From: Oscillospiraceae bacterium
Lineage (GTDB): Bacteria; Bacillota; Clostridia; Oscillospirales; Oscillospiraceae
Direction: 5' to 3'
Assembly (NCBI GenBank): GCA_022800525.1
Contig: JAAWQM010000001.1
Coordinates: 91,743 to 155,742 of the forward strand
DNA: 64,000 bases
The notes under the pieces were generated by a model. That model did not search any database and was not told the DNA's origin. It saw nothing but the letters and a program-made list of their open reading frames with translations. The first letter of the stretch is position 1, and each line of letters begins with the position of its first letter. Positions 40,207 to 50,114 of the stretch are shown piece by piece. The position numbers and the translations under genes are program-made.

Positions 40207-40233
40207 GTGCGGCGGGAGCGATTCCTCCCGTCG

Positions 40234-40308
40234 TGGTGACGCGTACGGGAATCGAACCCGTGTTACCGCCGTGAAAGGGCGGTGTCTTAGCCGCTTGACC
40301 AACGCGCC
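40234..40308 (-). tRNA. tRNA-Glu(TTC)
   Basis: Cloverleaf, loop CTTTCAC, CCA encoded. Confidence 0.95.
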
Positions 40309-40330
40309 TAATATGGCCCGGCGGGCCATA

Positions 40331-40407
40331 TGGTAGCGGCGACTGGATTCGAACCGGTGACACTTCGGGTATGAACCGAATGCTCTGGCCAACTGAGCTA
40401 CGCCGCC
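40331..40407 (-). tRNA. tRNA-Met(CAT)
   Basis: Cloverleaf, loop TTCATAC, CCA encoded; could be tRNA-Ile2 if lysidinylated. Confidence 0.9.
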
Positions 40408-40812
40408 ATGTGAACCGGCGGACCGGTTAGGCAGGTGTTAGTATAGCGCATATTTCCCGCTTTGTCAAGCCTGTTTTTCAAAAAATTTCCCGCTTTTCTC
40501 CAGGCCGGCAAAACCACCGCCGCCCAGCCTGCGTGGTTTGTGCGGTTTGTTAAGTTCGTACCCGGAAGAAATTGCCGTTGTGGGAGTTTTGACGAAATCG
40601 GCTCTTTTTTTGTGAGTGTCCTTGACAAGCACGCAAAAGTCCACTATAATATTTACAAGCTGTTAACAATCCGTGAACGCCTCCGCTTTAATTTGTTAAA
40701 GCGGCCATGCTGCCGTATTCGGCAGCATGATACTCTCTGTTTGTATTTAGCCGGTGGCCCCGGGGCCGCCCGCACCGCCGGTTAAAGATATATTTTAATT
40801 AGGAGGATCAAC

Positions 40813-43056
40813 ATGAAAAAGAAGTTCCTGTGCCTGATCCTGGCTCTGGCTATGTTGTTGAGCCTTGTTGCCTGCGGCAACAACAACACGCCGGGCAACG
40901 ACCAGGACCCGCCCCCCGCGAACACCGACAACAACGACGCCACTCCCCCGTCCGATGACGGCCCCGCGGAATTCCAGCCCGCTACCTTTGATTACGACAC
41001 CATTTACAACAATGCTTTCCCCGGTTTTGAGGACAGACTGGCTGTAGCCAAGGACCCCAACAATACCACTGACCAGCGTCTGGCGCTGGTAGCCGCCGCC
41101 GAGGCCAAGCTGCTGGAGGGCGGCGCGATTGTGCCCAACACCACCAAGGGCGGCAACTATGCCATCGGCCGCGGAATCCCCTACACCATTTCCACCGTTC
41201 AGTGGGGCAGCGACAACAACCGTTATGAGCACGCCATCGCTACCACGGATTATATCACCACCGCCGACCGTATGGCGATCAAGGAGCTGTGGAACGGGAC
41301 CAGAGGCACCGGCACCTATATGGAGCAGCTCCACGCTTATCTGGACGAGCACGGCTATGAGGTTGCCGACGGCTACAACATGGTCTACACCAGCGATCCC
41401 AGCACCTGGGACGTGATGGCCACCTTCCAGTCCGTCAACAGCGAGTGGACCTGCAACACCTTGGACGGCCTGCTGAAGTACGACGTGGAGAACGTCCAGC
41501 AGTTTGCCCTGGCCACCAGCTATGACGTGTCCGACGACGGACTGGTCTACACCTTCCACATCCGCGAGGGCGTGAAGTGGGTTGACTCCCAGGGCCGCGA
41601 GGTCGACGAGGTCCAGGCGGACGACTGGGTCGCCTCCATGCAGCACGTGTTTGACTGCGCCGGCGGCCAGGAGGAGCTGCTGACCGGCGTCATCGCGGGC
41701 GCTGAGGAGTATGTCACCGGCGAGAACCCCGACTTCACTCAGGTGGGCGTCAAGGCCATTGACAAGTACACCCTGGAGTACACCCTGGTGGAGCCCTTCT
41801 CCGTGTTCCCCTCCATGATGGGCTGCTGCGGCGTGTTCGGCCCCCTGTGCCGCAGCTACTATGAGTCCCAGGGCGGTAAGTTCGGCGTGGAGTTTGACAA
41901 TGCCGCCGACACCTACACCTACGGCAGGACTCCCAACAACATCGCTTACTGCGGTCCCTACCTGATTACCAACTGGACCGAGAAGAATATTATTGTGTTC
42001 CAGGCCAATCCCACCTACTGGAACGCTGAGAACGTGGCCAACAAGACCATCAACGTCTACTATGTCGGCGGCGACGATCCCCTCCAGACCTATAATATGA
42101 TGAAGGACGGCCAGGTCGTCAGCGCCGGACTGAACGCCAGCGCTCTGGAGCAGGCAAAGGTGGACGGCCTCTATGACGACTATCACTACCAGACCGGCAC
42201 CACCTCCGACACCTTCGTGGGCTTCTACAACATGGCCCGCCGCGCCTATGCCAACTACACCGACGAGACCAAGCTGGTCTCCCCCCAGACCCACGGCAGC
42301 GCCGATGAGATCGACATTGACAACGGCGTGGTTACCTCCGACATTCTGGATGACGCCGCCCGGACCCACGCCGCGCTGAACAACACCAACTTCCGTCTGG
42401 CGATGACCTTCGCCAACGACCGCGGCTCCGTCAACGGCCAGGGCGTCGGCGAGGAGCTGAAGTACGCCCGCCTGCGCAACTCCTACGTGCCCGCCAACTT
42501 CGCCAGCCTGGAGGAGGAGACCACCGTCACCGTGGACGGCAAGTCCTACACCTTCCCCGCCGGTACCTGGTACGGCGAGATGCTCCAGGCTTTCCTGGAC
42601 GCTGACGGTTTCCCCGTCATGGTCTGGAATCCCGACGTGGACGGCGGCTCCGGCGACGGCTACGACGGCTGGTACAGCCCCGACAACGCCAAGGCGTACC
42701 TGGAGAAGGCCGTTGAGGAGCTGGCCGCCCAGGGCGTGGAGATCTCCGCTGAGAACCCCATCCAGATCGACTACACCTACCCCGCGAATGACCCCCTCTA
42801 CACCAATCAGGCCAATGCCTATGAGCAGAGCATCCGTAGCGCTCTGGGCGGTCTGGTGCAGGTCAACCTGCTGGGCGCCGACTCCTATGATGAATGGTAT
42901 TACAGCGGATACAACGTCTATGAGGGCTATGACATGAACTTCGATATCGCCTTTATTTCCGGCTGGACTCCCGACTACGGCGATGCCGCCACCTATCTGG
43001 ACACCTGCCTGTCCCAGGGCGCTGGCTACAGCACCGCCAGCATGGGCCTTTGGTAA
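40813..43056 (+). CDS. oligopeptide ABC transporter substrate-binding lipoprotein
   Basis: Lipobox LLSLVACGNN; SBP_bac_5 motifs ATSYDVSDDGLVYTFHIREGVKWVDSQG. Confidence 0.9.
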   Translation: MKKKFLCLILALAMLLSLVACGNNNTPGNDQDPPPANTDNNDATPPSDDGPAEFQPATFDYDTIYNNAFPGFEDRLAVAKDPNNTTDQRLALVAAAEAKLLEGGAIVPNTTKGGNYAIGRGIPYTISTVQWGSDNNRYEHAIATTDYITTADRMAIKELWNGTRGTGTYMEQLHAYLDEHGYEVADGYNMVYTSDPSTWDVMATFQSVNSEWTCNTLDGLLKYDVENVQQFALATSYDVSDDGLVYTFHIREGVKWVDSQGREVDEVQADDWVASMQHVFDCAGGQEELLTGVIAGAEEYVTGENPDFTQVGVKAIDKYTLEYTLVEPFSVFPSMMGCCGVFGPLCRSYYESQGGKFGVEFDNAADTYTYGRTPNNIAYCGPYLITNWTEKNIIVFQANPTYWNAENVANKTINVYYVGGDDPLQTYNMMKDGQVVSAGLNASALEQAKVDGLYDDYHYQTGTTSDTFVGFYNMARRAYANYTDETKLVSPQTHGSADEIDIDNGVVTSDILDDAARTHAALNNTNFRLAMTFANDRGSVNGQGVGEELKYARLRNSYVPANFASLEEETTVTVDGKSYTFPAGTWYGEMLQAFLDADGFPVMVWNPDVDGGSGDGYDGWYSPDNAKAYLEKAVEELAAQGVEISAENPIQIDYTYPANDPLYTNQANAYEQSIRSALGGLVQVNLLGADSYDEWYYSGYNVYEGYDMNFDIAFISGWTPDYGDAATYLDTCLSQGAGYSTASMGLW

Positions 43057-43100
43057 AGCGCAAAGCACCGCCAGCGACGGTGATCGAAGATCAATAACTG

Positions 43101-43140
43101 CGCTTGCGGGAGAATGGTTCGCGCCATTCTCCCGCAAGCG
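43101..43140 (+). promoter_or_regulatory. perfect 17-bp intercistronic hairpin between SBP and permease genes
   Basis: CGCTTGCGGGAGAATGG-TTCGCG-CCATTCTCCCGCAAGCG, no T tract. Confidence 0.7.
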
Positions 43141-43157
43141 GTATTAGGGGTGAAAGT

Positions 43158-44726
43158 ATGGGAAAATATTTATTGAAACGAGTTCTGTTCAGCCTGTTCT
43201 CCATAGTCGCCGTAGTCGCCATCGTCATGGTGCTGATCTACTCCGTGATGAACCGGGATCTGGTCTTTGCCAAGGACACCGTCTTCCAGCGGCAGGCCAG
43301 TAACGGGCGGATCACCTACCAGTACCAGAAGTGGGAGGAGTACGGCTATATCGACTATGTACCTTACACGGAGTGGCTCATCGAGCTGGCCGAGAGCGGC
43401 GAGATCGACGAGGAGACCCGCGCCGCCGCCGCGTCCTTCGGACGTACCCCTGACAACGACTCGGACACGGTGAAGGAGCTTGCGGCCCGTTTTGTGGAGA
43501 CCTACGAGGCCAAGGGCTATACGGTTGTGCGCAAGGACGCGGTCATGAACGGCCGGAAGCTGGCCAACGGCGGCGCGCAGATTTTCTTTGCCTGGGGAAA
43601 TCAGCCGCTGCTTGACCGTCTGGTGGGCTATTTTTCCAGACTGATCGATGTTGACAGCATTCACTACGCCCAGGGCGACGTGGGAGAGCGGGGCATCACC
43701 TTTACCGCGTTTGACCCGGTCTATGGCGGGGAGAAGTTCTCGCCAGCCATCATCGGAAACGGCACAAAGCATAAATACCTTCTCTATTTTGACAGTCAAT
43801 TCCCCTTCCTTCATCAGAACATCGCCACCATCAACCTGGGCCAGTCCTACACCGTCAACAAGGGTACGGACGTGTTCCTGAGCATGACCCGGTCCCAGGG
43901 CTCCTACGTCCTCAGCGAGACCACCTTCCCCAGCGGGCTGGTGGAGCAGTCTGCGGACGATCTGCACACCGCTATTTATAACCAGGGCTCCCGGGAGAGC
44001 ACCGACTTCCTGGCGGCCCGGTATGCGGATGACTATACCAGTGTGGATACGGCCCGCCGTTCTCCCTCCAAGATCGGATTTTCCTTCATCATCGGCATCA
44101 TCTCCACCATCTGCTCCTATCTGCTGGGCGTGCCCCTCGGCATCATGATGGCCCGGAAGAAGGACAAACTGATGGATAAGCTGGGCACGGCCTATATCAT
44201 CTTCATCATTGCGGTTCCGTCGTTGGCCTATATTTTCATGTTCCGCGCCATCGGCGGACAGTTGGGCCTGCCCATGAACTTCGATATGGAGTCGGACAAC
44301 AATCTGATGTATGTGCTGCCCATCATCTCCCTGGCCCTGCCCAGCGTGGCAAACCTGATGAAGTGGCTGCGGCGGTATATGATTGACCAGATGAACTCCG
44401 ACTATGTGAAATTCGCCCGTTCCGGCGGTCTGACGGAGGGTGAGATCTTCACCAAGCACATCCTGAAGAACGCCGCCATTCCCATCTTCCACGGTATCCC
44501 CGGCAGCATCCTCTTCGCTATGACCGGAGCCATTATCACCGAGCGGATCTATTCGGTGCCTGGCGCGGGCGGTCTTCTGACCGAGGCGATCAACAAGTAC
44601 GACAACGGCGTCATCGTGGGCGTCACCCTCTTTTACGCAGTGCTATCCGTGGTCGCCATCATTCTGGGCGACGTTGTCATGGCCACGGTAGACCCGCGGA
44701 TCTCGTTCTCGACAAAGGATAGGTGA
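43158..44726 (+). CDS. oligopeptide ABC transporter permease, OppB/AmiC-like with large extracytoplasmic insert
   Basis: MGKYLLKRVLFSLFSIVAVV; EAA-type loop; about 280 aa between first TM and core. Confidence 0.9.
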   Translation: MGKYLLKRVLFSLFSIVAVVAIVMVLIYSVMNRDLVFAKDTVFQRQASNGRITYQYQKWEEYGYIDYVPYTEWLIELAESGEIDEETRAAAASFGRTPDNDSDTVKELAARFVETYEAKGYTVVRKDAVMNGRKLANGGAQIFFAWGNQPLLDRLVGYFSRLIDVDSIHYAQGDVGERGITFTAFDPVYGGEKFSPAIIGNGTKHKYLLYFDSQFPFLHQNIATINLGQSYTVNKGTDVFLSMTRSQGSYVLSETTFPSGLVEQSADDLHTAIYNQGSRESTDFLAARYADDYTSVDTARRSPSKIGFSFIIGIISTICSYLLGVPLGIMMARKKDKLMDKLGTAYIIFIIAVPSLAYIFMFRAIGGQLGLPMNFDMESDNNLMYVLPIISLALPSVANLMKWLRRYMIDQMNSDYVKFARSGGLTEGEIFTKHILKNAAIPIFHGIPGSILFAMTGAIITERIYSVPGAGGLLTEAINKYDNGVIVGVTLFYAVLSVVAIILGDVVMATVDPRISFSTKDR

Positions 44727-44730
44727 TAGT

Positions 44731-45699
44731 ATGGAATATGATTACAGTCAATTTGGCCTCAGTGAGGCGGAGCTGTTCTCCCGCGTGGACCACAACGGTA
44801 TGGAGTCCGAGAAGATCACCGCGCCCCGCTACTCCTATTGGAGCAGCGTGTTTCGCGTCTTCTTCCGGAATAAGCTGAACATCGTAATCCTGGTTCTGCT
44901 GGCAATCGTGATCCTGTTTTCCTACCTGTACCCGGCCTTTACGGAGTACGACCGGTTCGGCAACCTGCTGAACCCCGAGGCCAAGCACCTGACGCCGGCC
45001 AAGGCCATCAGCCAGTACGGCTTCAGCATCAAGTATATTCTGGGCACCGGCGGCTCCGGCGAGTCCACCTTTGACGCCATCTGGAGCGGCGCTCAGATTT
45101 CCATTTCCCTTGCGTTCATCTGCGCGGCGATCAATATGACCATCGGAGTGATTCTGGGGGCCATCTGGGGCTTCTCCAAGAAGGTGGACACCGTGATGAT
45201 GGCTGTGTACAACATCATCGGCAACGTGCCCTATATTCTGCTGCTTTCCGTGCTGGTCATGCTCTTCAGCCCCACCTTCTGGACCATGGTCTTTGCCATG
45301 ACCCTGACGGGCTGGCTGGGCATCGCCTACTCCATCCGTGTCCAGGTGGTCATCATCCGGGACCGGGAATACAATCTGGCCTCCCGCTGCCTGGGGACGG
45401 GGACGGTGAAGATCGCCATGAAGAATATCCTGCCCTTCATGACCAGCATTATCGTGACCATGCTGGCCACCGAGGTGCCCTCCTACATCTCCTATGAGGT
45501 GTTCCTGGCCTTTATCGGCATGGGCATGAAGGATATGAGTCTGGGCCGCCTGATCTACCAGGCGCAGAACGCCATGGTGACGGTCGGCTGGGAGTTTGAG
45601 TTCTGGAGTCCGGTGGTCATCTCATCCATTATCACAGTGGTGCTGTATCTTGTCGGCCAGAATTTGGGCGACGCGTCCGACCCGCGGACGCATATGTAA
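44731..45699 (+). CDS. oligopeptide ABC transporter permease, OppC-like
   Basis: BPD_transp motifs; operon context. Confidence 0.92.
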   Translation: MEYDYSQFGLSEAELFSRVDHNGMESEKITAPRYSYWSSVFRVFFRNKLNIVILVLLAIVILFSYLYPAFTEYDRFGNLLNPEAKHLTPAKAISQYGFSIKYILGTGGSGESTFDAIWSGAQISISLAFICAAINMTIGVILGAIWGFSKKVDTVMMAVYNIIGNVPYILLLSVLVMLFSPTFWTMVFAMTLTGWLGIAYSIRVQVVIIRDREYNLASRCLGTGTVKIAMKNILPFMTSIIVTMLATEVPSYISYEVFLAFIGMGMKDMSLGRLIYQAQNAMVTVGWEFEFWSPVVISSIITVVLYLVGQNLGDASDPRTHM

Positions 45700-45711
45700 G
45701 GGGGGAAGGCT

Positions 45712-47463
45712 ATGGCTGAAGAGAAAAAAGTGGTGCTGTCCATAAAGGACCTGTGGGTGAAGTTCCGCGTGCGCGGACGTGTGCTCACCGCCATCCGGGG
45801 TGTGTCCCTGGATATCTATGAGAACGAGTCCATCGCCATCGTGGGCGAGTCCGGCTCCGGCAAGAGCGTGTTTACCAAGACCTTCGCGGGAATGCTGGAT
45901 TCCAACGGCTTTGTCAGCGGCGGCAAGATCATTTTCAACGACAATGAACTGACGGACGCCAGCGTGAAGCTGACCCCCGCCGCCCGGCGGATGATTGAGA
46001 AGGCCCGGGCCGCTTTCAGCGTGGCTTCCGCTCTGGAGCTGGGGGCGGCTACTTACCAGAAGATGCTGGCCCTGGAGAGCGAGAAGCGGGAGCGCGGCAG
46101 CCTCTCAGAGGAGGAGCGTACCGGATTCCGGCGGGAGCTGAAGGAGCTGACCGACAAGCGGACCGACACATTCAATCTGAAGCAGACCTTCGATCCCTCC
46201 AAGGACAAGGAGAAGATCCGCGAGACCAGCCGCCTCATCAAGGAGCTGGACGATCAGATCAAGAAAATGAAGAGCAGGGAAGCGGAGGCGGAGCGGGCCA
46301 GGAAGGCCGACGCCGCCGGCGACGCCGCCTTCAACAAGCGCTTTGACCAGCAGTACGCCGCCCTGAAGGCCCAGTATGAGAAGGAGACAAAGGGTACGGT
46401 CAGCCCTGCCGCGGAGCGGCGCAATGAGATTCTGGCCAAGGAGATATACCTCTCCATCGGACGCTTCGGGATGCGCCAGCGGTACCAGATGTTCAATAAG
46501 CTGGTCGCAGCGCTGACGGAGGCCATGAAGCTGGGAGTGGACCTGGATGATGAGGCCCAGCGCAACGCTGTGTTTGACGAGGTCACCTTCCGGGTAAAGT
46601 ATCTGGACGAGACGGCGGATACTCTCCACGGCGCCTGCGTGCTGAATCTGGCCCGGGTGCAGTACTCCAAGGACTGGAGCAGAATCCGGGGCCGCCGGAT
46701 CGCCACGGTGTTCCAGGACCCTATGACCAGCCTGAACCCCATCATCACCATCGGCAAGCAGATCACCTCCGTCATCCTAAAGCACCAGGAATGCTCTGAG
46801 GCGGAGGCCCGCCGCAGGGCCCTGGACCTGATGCGGAAGGTGGGCATCCCCAACGCGGAGGCGCGCTTTGACGACTATCCCTTCCAGTACTCCGGCGGTA
46901 TGCGCCAGAGAATCGTCATCGCCATCGCCCTGTCCTGCCAGCCCAAGATCCTGATCTGCGACGAGCCCACCACGGCCCTGGATGTGACCATCCAGGCCCA
47001 GATCCTCCAGCTCATCAAGGACCTGCAGAAGGAGTTCAATTATACCATCGTCTTTATCACCCACGACCTGGGCGTGGTAGCCAACGTGGCGGACCGGGTT
47101 GCGGTGCTGTACGCCGGACAGATCATTGAGCTGGGCACGGCGGAGGATATCTTCTATGACCCCCGCCATCCCTACACCTGGGCGCTGCTCAGCTCCCTGC
47201 CCCAACTGGCCCAGAAGAATACCAAGCTCTACTCCATCACCGGTACGCCCCCCAGCCTGTATAACCAGATCACAGGCGACGCCTTCGCGCCCCGCAATCC
47301 TTACTGCCTGAAAATCGATACCCTGGCAGAGCCGCCGATGTTCCAGGTGTCGGAGACCCATTTCGCAAAGACCTGGCTGCTGGCCCCCCACGCGCCCAAG
47401 ATTGAGAAGCCTGAGGGGATCCACGATATTCATGAAAAGCTCATCCACGCGTTCAATATTTAA
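45712..47463 (+). CDS. oligopeptide ABC transporter ATPase, OppD-like with about 230-aa charged insertion
   Basis: GESGSGKSV Walker A, long coiled-coil-like insert, then FQDPMTSLNPI Q-loop, YSGGMRQR, LICDEPTTALD. Confidence 0.92.
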   Translation: MAEEKKVVLSIKDLWVKFRVRGRVLTAIRGVSLDIYENESIAIVGESGSGKSVFTKTFAGMLDSNGFVSGGKIIFNDNELTDASVKLTPAARRMIEKARAAFSVASALELGAATYQKMLALESEKRERGSLSEEERTGFRRELKELTDKRTDTFNLKQTFDPSKDKEKIRETSRLIKELDDQIKKMKSREAEAERARKADAAGDAAFNKRFDQQYAALKAQYEKETKGTVSPAAERRNEILAKEIYLSIGRFGMRQRYQMFNKLVAALTEAMKLGVDLDDEAQRNAVFDEVTFRVKYLDETADTLHGACVLNLARVQYSKDWSRIRGRRIATVFQDPMTSLNPIITIGKQITSVILKHQECSEAEARRRALDLMRKVGIPNAEARFDDYPFQYSGGMRQRIVIAIALSCQPKILICDEPTTALDVTIQAQILQLIKDLQKEFNYTIVFITHDLGVVANVADRVAVLYAGQIIELGTAEDIFYDPRHPYTWALLSSLPQLAQKNTKLYSITGTPPSLYNQITGDAFAPRNPYCLKIDTLAEPPMFQVSETHFAKTWLLAPHAPKIEKPEGIHDIHEKLIHAFNI

Positions 47464-47479
47464 GGGGGGAGGATAGAAA

Positions 47480-48793
47480 GTGGCTACATTGAAGCAAGAA
47501 AACGAGAGGGCGGTCCGCGCGTCCCATCTGCCGGAGCACGGCCCCATTGACGAGAAGACCGGCAAGGAGATCCTCCTGTCCCTGAAGAACGTGGATATCA
47601 CCTTCGGCAAGGGCGAGGACGCGGTCCGCGCGGTGCAGAACGCTACCTTCGACATTTACAAGGGGGAGACCTTCTCCCTGGTGGGCGAGTCCGGCTCCGG
47701 CAAGACCACGGTAGGCCGCGCGGTGATCCGCGTCAATCCCCTGGCCGCCGGCGAGATCGACTACAAGGGAGTCCGGATCTCCGGAAAGATCCCCCACACC
47801 CTGGACCGGGAGGTCATCCGGAATATCCAGATGGTGTTCCAGGACCCCGCGGCCTGCCTGAATGAGCGGGCCACCGTGGACTATATCATCTCCGAGGGCC
47901 TTTATAACTTCCATCTCTTCGACAACGAGGCGGACCGTGTCCGCAAGGTGGAGGAGATGATTAATGCGGTGGGCCTGCTGCCGGAGCACCTGACCCGCTA
48001 TCCCCACGAGTTTTCCGGCGGCCAGCGCCAGCGCATCGGCATCGCCCGCGCCATGGTCATGGAGCCGGAGCTGGTGGTGGCCGACGAGCCGATCTCCGCC
48101 CTGGACGTCTCCATCCGCGCCCAGGTGCTGAACCTGATGAAGAAGTTCCAGGAGGAAAAGGGGCTGACGTATCTCTTCATCGCCCACGACCTGTCTGTCG
48201 TCCGGTTCATCTCTGACCGCATCGGCGTGATTTATAAGGGCCGCATCGTGGAGATTGCCGCAGCGGAGGAGCTGTTCAACTACCCGCTGCACCCCTACAC
48301 CCACTCCCTAATCTCCGCGATTCCCATCCCCGACCCCAGGCTGGAGAAGAAGAAGGTGCTCTTTACCTACGATCCCTCCATGCACGACTACTCCTCTGAC
48401 AAGCCGGAGCTGGTCAATATCGGCTACGACCACTATATCTACGGCAATAAGAAGGAGATCGAGGAGTACAAGGCTATCCGTGAGCGCGGCATCCCCGTCA
48501 AGCCCATCCAGATTGATGAAACAGGAACCCATGCCGTCCGCACGGAGGTGGCCGCCGACAAGGCGGTGGAGGAGGAATTTCTCATCCATCCCACCCATGA
48601 TACAGGAAGCATCTGGTATATGGTCCTGTCCTTCTTCCTGCCCATCCTGGGTCTGGTGGGAATGTTCCTCTTCAAGAAATTCCGCCATACCCGCAACTAT
48701 AAGCAGTGCAGAAAGGGGACCGTCGCCGGACTGATTCTCCTTGCGGCCATTTTGCTGATTTTCCTGCTGCTGCTGTGGCGCGTGGTGGCCTGA
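47480..48793 (+). CDS. oligopeptide ABC transporter ATPase, OppF-like with C-terminal two-TM extension
   Basis: [33 protein letters not shown]-terminus [43 protein letters not shown]. Confidence 0.92.
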   Translation: MATLKQENERAVRASHLPEHGPIDEKTGKEILLSLKNVDITFGKGEDAVRAVQNATFDIYKGETFSLVGESGSGKTTVGRAVIRVNPLAAGEIDYKGVRISGKIPHTLDREVIRNIQMVFQDPAACLNERATVDYIISEGLYNFHLFDNEADRVRKVEEMINAVGLLPEHLTRYPHEFSGGQRQRIGIARAMVMEPELVVADEPISALDVSIRAQVLNLMKKFQEEKGLTYLFIAHDLSVVRFISDRIGVIYKGRIVEIAAAEELFNYPLHPYTHSLISAIPIPDPRLEKKKVLFTYDPSMHDYSSDKPELVNIGYDHYIYGNKKEIEEYKAIRERGIPVKPIQIDETGTHAVRTEVAADKAVEEEFLIHPTHDTGSIWYMVLSFFLPILGLVGMFLFKKFRHTRNYKQCRKGTVAGLILLAAILLIFLLLLWRVVA

Positions 48794-48794
48794 T

Positions 48795-50054
48795 TTGGGA
48801 CACGCTGCCAGAGACAAGCAGGACCGCTTCCGTCCCAGACCGGTGGAGCGCATCGAGCTGAATGAGAAGCACACCGGACGCCGCCTGATTGCGGCGGGGG
48901 CGCTGCTGGTCCTGGGCGCGGGGATGCTGACGTATGCCATCATGGGCCTGCTGGCGCCGGAGACGGGGTGGCATACCGTCACGGCCAGCGCCAACGCCGG
49001 TCCCACCAGCGCGGAGGACTTTACCTTCTTCTACCAGAGCGGCTCCAAGGCGGAGACGACGAGGGTGACCAATCTCTACACGGGGGCCTGCCAGAGGGCT
49101 TACCGCCTGTTCCACAGCGACCTGGAGTTTGAGGGCGTCGTCAATATCTGTACGATAAACAGCCGTCCCAACGAGGCGCTGGAGGTGGACGCGGGGCTCT
49201 ATGCGGCTTTCACCGCCGTGGTGGAGAGCGGACGGCGGGAGCTGTACCTTGGGCCGGTGTACGAGCGGTATGACGATATATTTTTCTGCGGGGACGACGC
49301 CCGGCTGGTGGACTACGACCCCCGGCTCAGCGAGGATGTGCGGAGGGAGTACGCCGGAGTCCTGACCTACGCTAACGATCCCCGGGCCATCGGCCTGGAG
49401 CTGCTGGACGGGAGTCGGGTGCGGCTGAACGTATCGGCGGAGTACTTGTCCTGGGCGGAGAGCGAGGGCATCACGAGATTCATTGATTTCGCTTGGATGC
49501 GCAACGCCTTCGTCGCGGACTACCTGGCCGGAGAGCTGGCCGCCGGGGGCTATACCAAAGGGACCCTGAGCAGCTTTGACGGGTTTGTCAGGAACCTGGA
49601 CGGCGGCGGGACGGAATACGCCTATCCCCTCTATCACCGGCAGGGGAATGACATCTATCCCGCGGCGACTCTGACATACCAGGGACCGGTGAGCTTTGTG
49701 CGGATGCGGGATTATCCCATCAGTGAGCAGGACCTTCAGCACTACTATCTGCTGTCCAACGGAGAGATCCGCACGTCCTATCTGGACGTGTCGGACGCTC
49801 TGTGCAGGAGTGCGGTGGATACGCTGGTCTGCTATAGCCGGGAGCGCGGCTGCGCCGGGCTGCTGCTGGAAATGATACCGGTATATATTACCAGTGATTT
49901 CCGGGAGGAGTCTGTTTTCGCCCTGGCAGAGGAGGGGATCGAGTCTGTCTACTGTCAGGACAGCGTGGTCCTCTATACGGACGTGGAGGCCAGGCTGACC
50001 AATCTCTTCTCAGCGGACGGTGTGCAGTACGCCGCGAAGCAAATCATTCCTTGA
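48795..50054 (+). CDS. membrane-anchored protein with possible ApbE-like fold, last gene of opp operon
   Basis: N-terminal TM; weak pattern similarity to ApbE; starts directly after the preceding stop. Confidence 0.45.
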   Translation: MGHAARDKQDRFRPRPVERIELNEKHTGRRLIAAGALLVLGAGMLTYAIMGLLAPETGWHTVTASANAGPTSAEDFTFFYQSGSKAETTRVTNLYTGACQRAYRLFHSDLEFEGVVNICTINSRPNEALEVDAGLYAAFTAVVESGRRELYLGPVYERYDDIFFCGDDARLVDYDPRLSEDVRREYAGVLTYANDPRAIGLELLDGSRVRLNVSAEYLSWAESEGITRFIDFAWMRNAFVADYLAGELAAGGYTKGTLSSFDGFVRNLDGGGTEYAYPLYHRQGNDIYPAATLTYQGPVSFVRMRDYPISEQDLQHYYLLSNGEIRTSYLDVSDALCRSAVDTLVCYSRERGCAGLLLEMIPVYITSDFREESVFALAEEGIESVYCQDSVVLYTDVEARLTNLFSADGVQYAAKQIIP

Positions 50055-50064
50055 GCAGAGCCAC

Positions 50065-50097
50065 AAAGGGCCGGGAGCGACAGCTCCCGGCCCTTTT
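50065..50097 (+). terminator. terminator of opp operon
   Basis: AAAGGGCCGGGAGC-GACA-GCTCCCGGCCCTTTT. Confidence 0.85.
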
Positions 50098-50114
50098 GCC
50101 GCGCCGAGGCGAGG

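Noticed and set aside
40795-43137. 780-aa minus-strand ORF
   Set aside because: Antisense to the peptide-binding protein; repetitive Gly/Val/His composition without a family signature.
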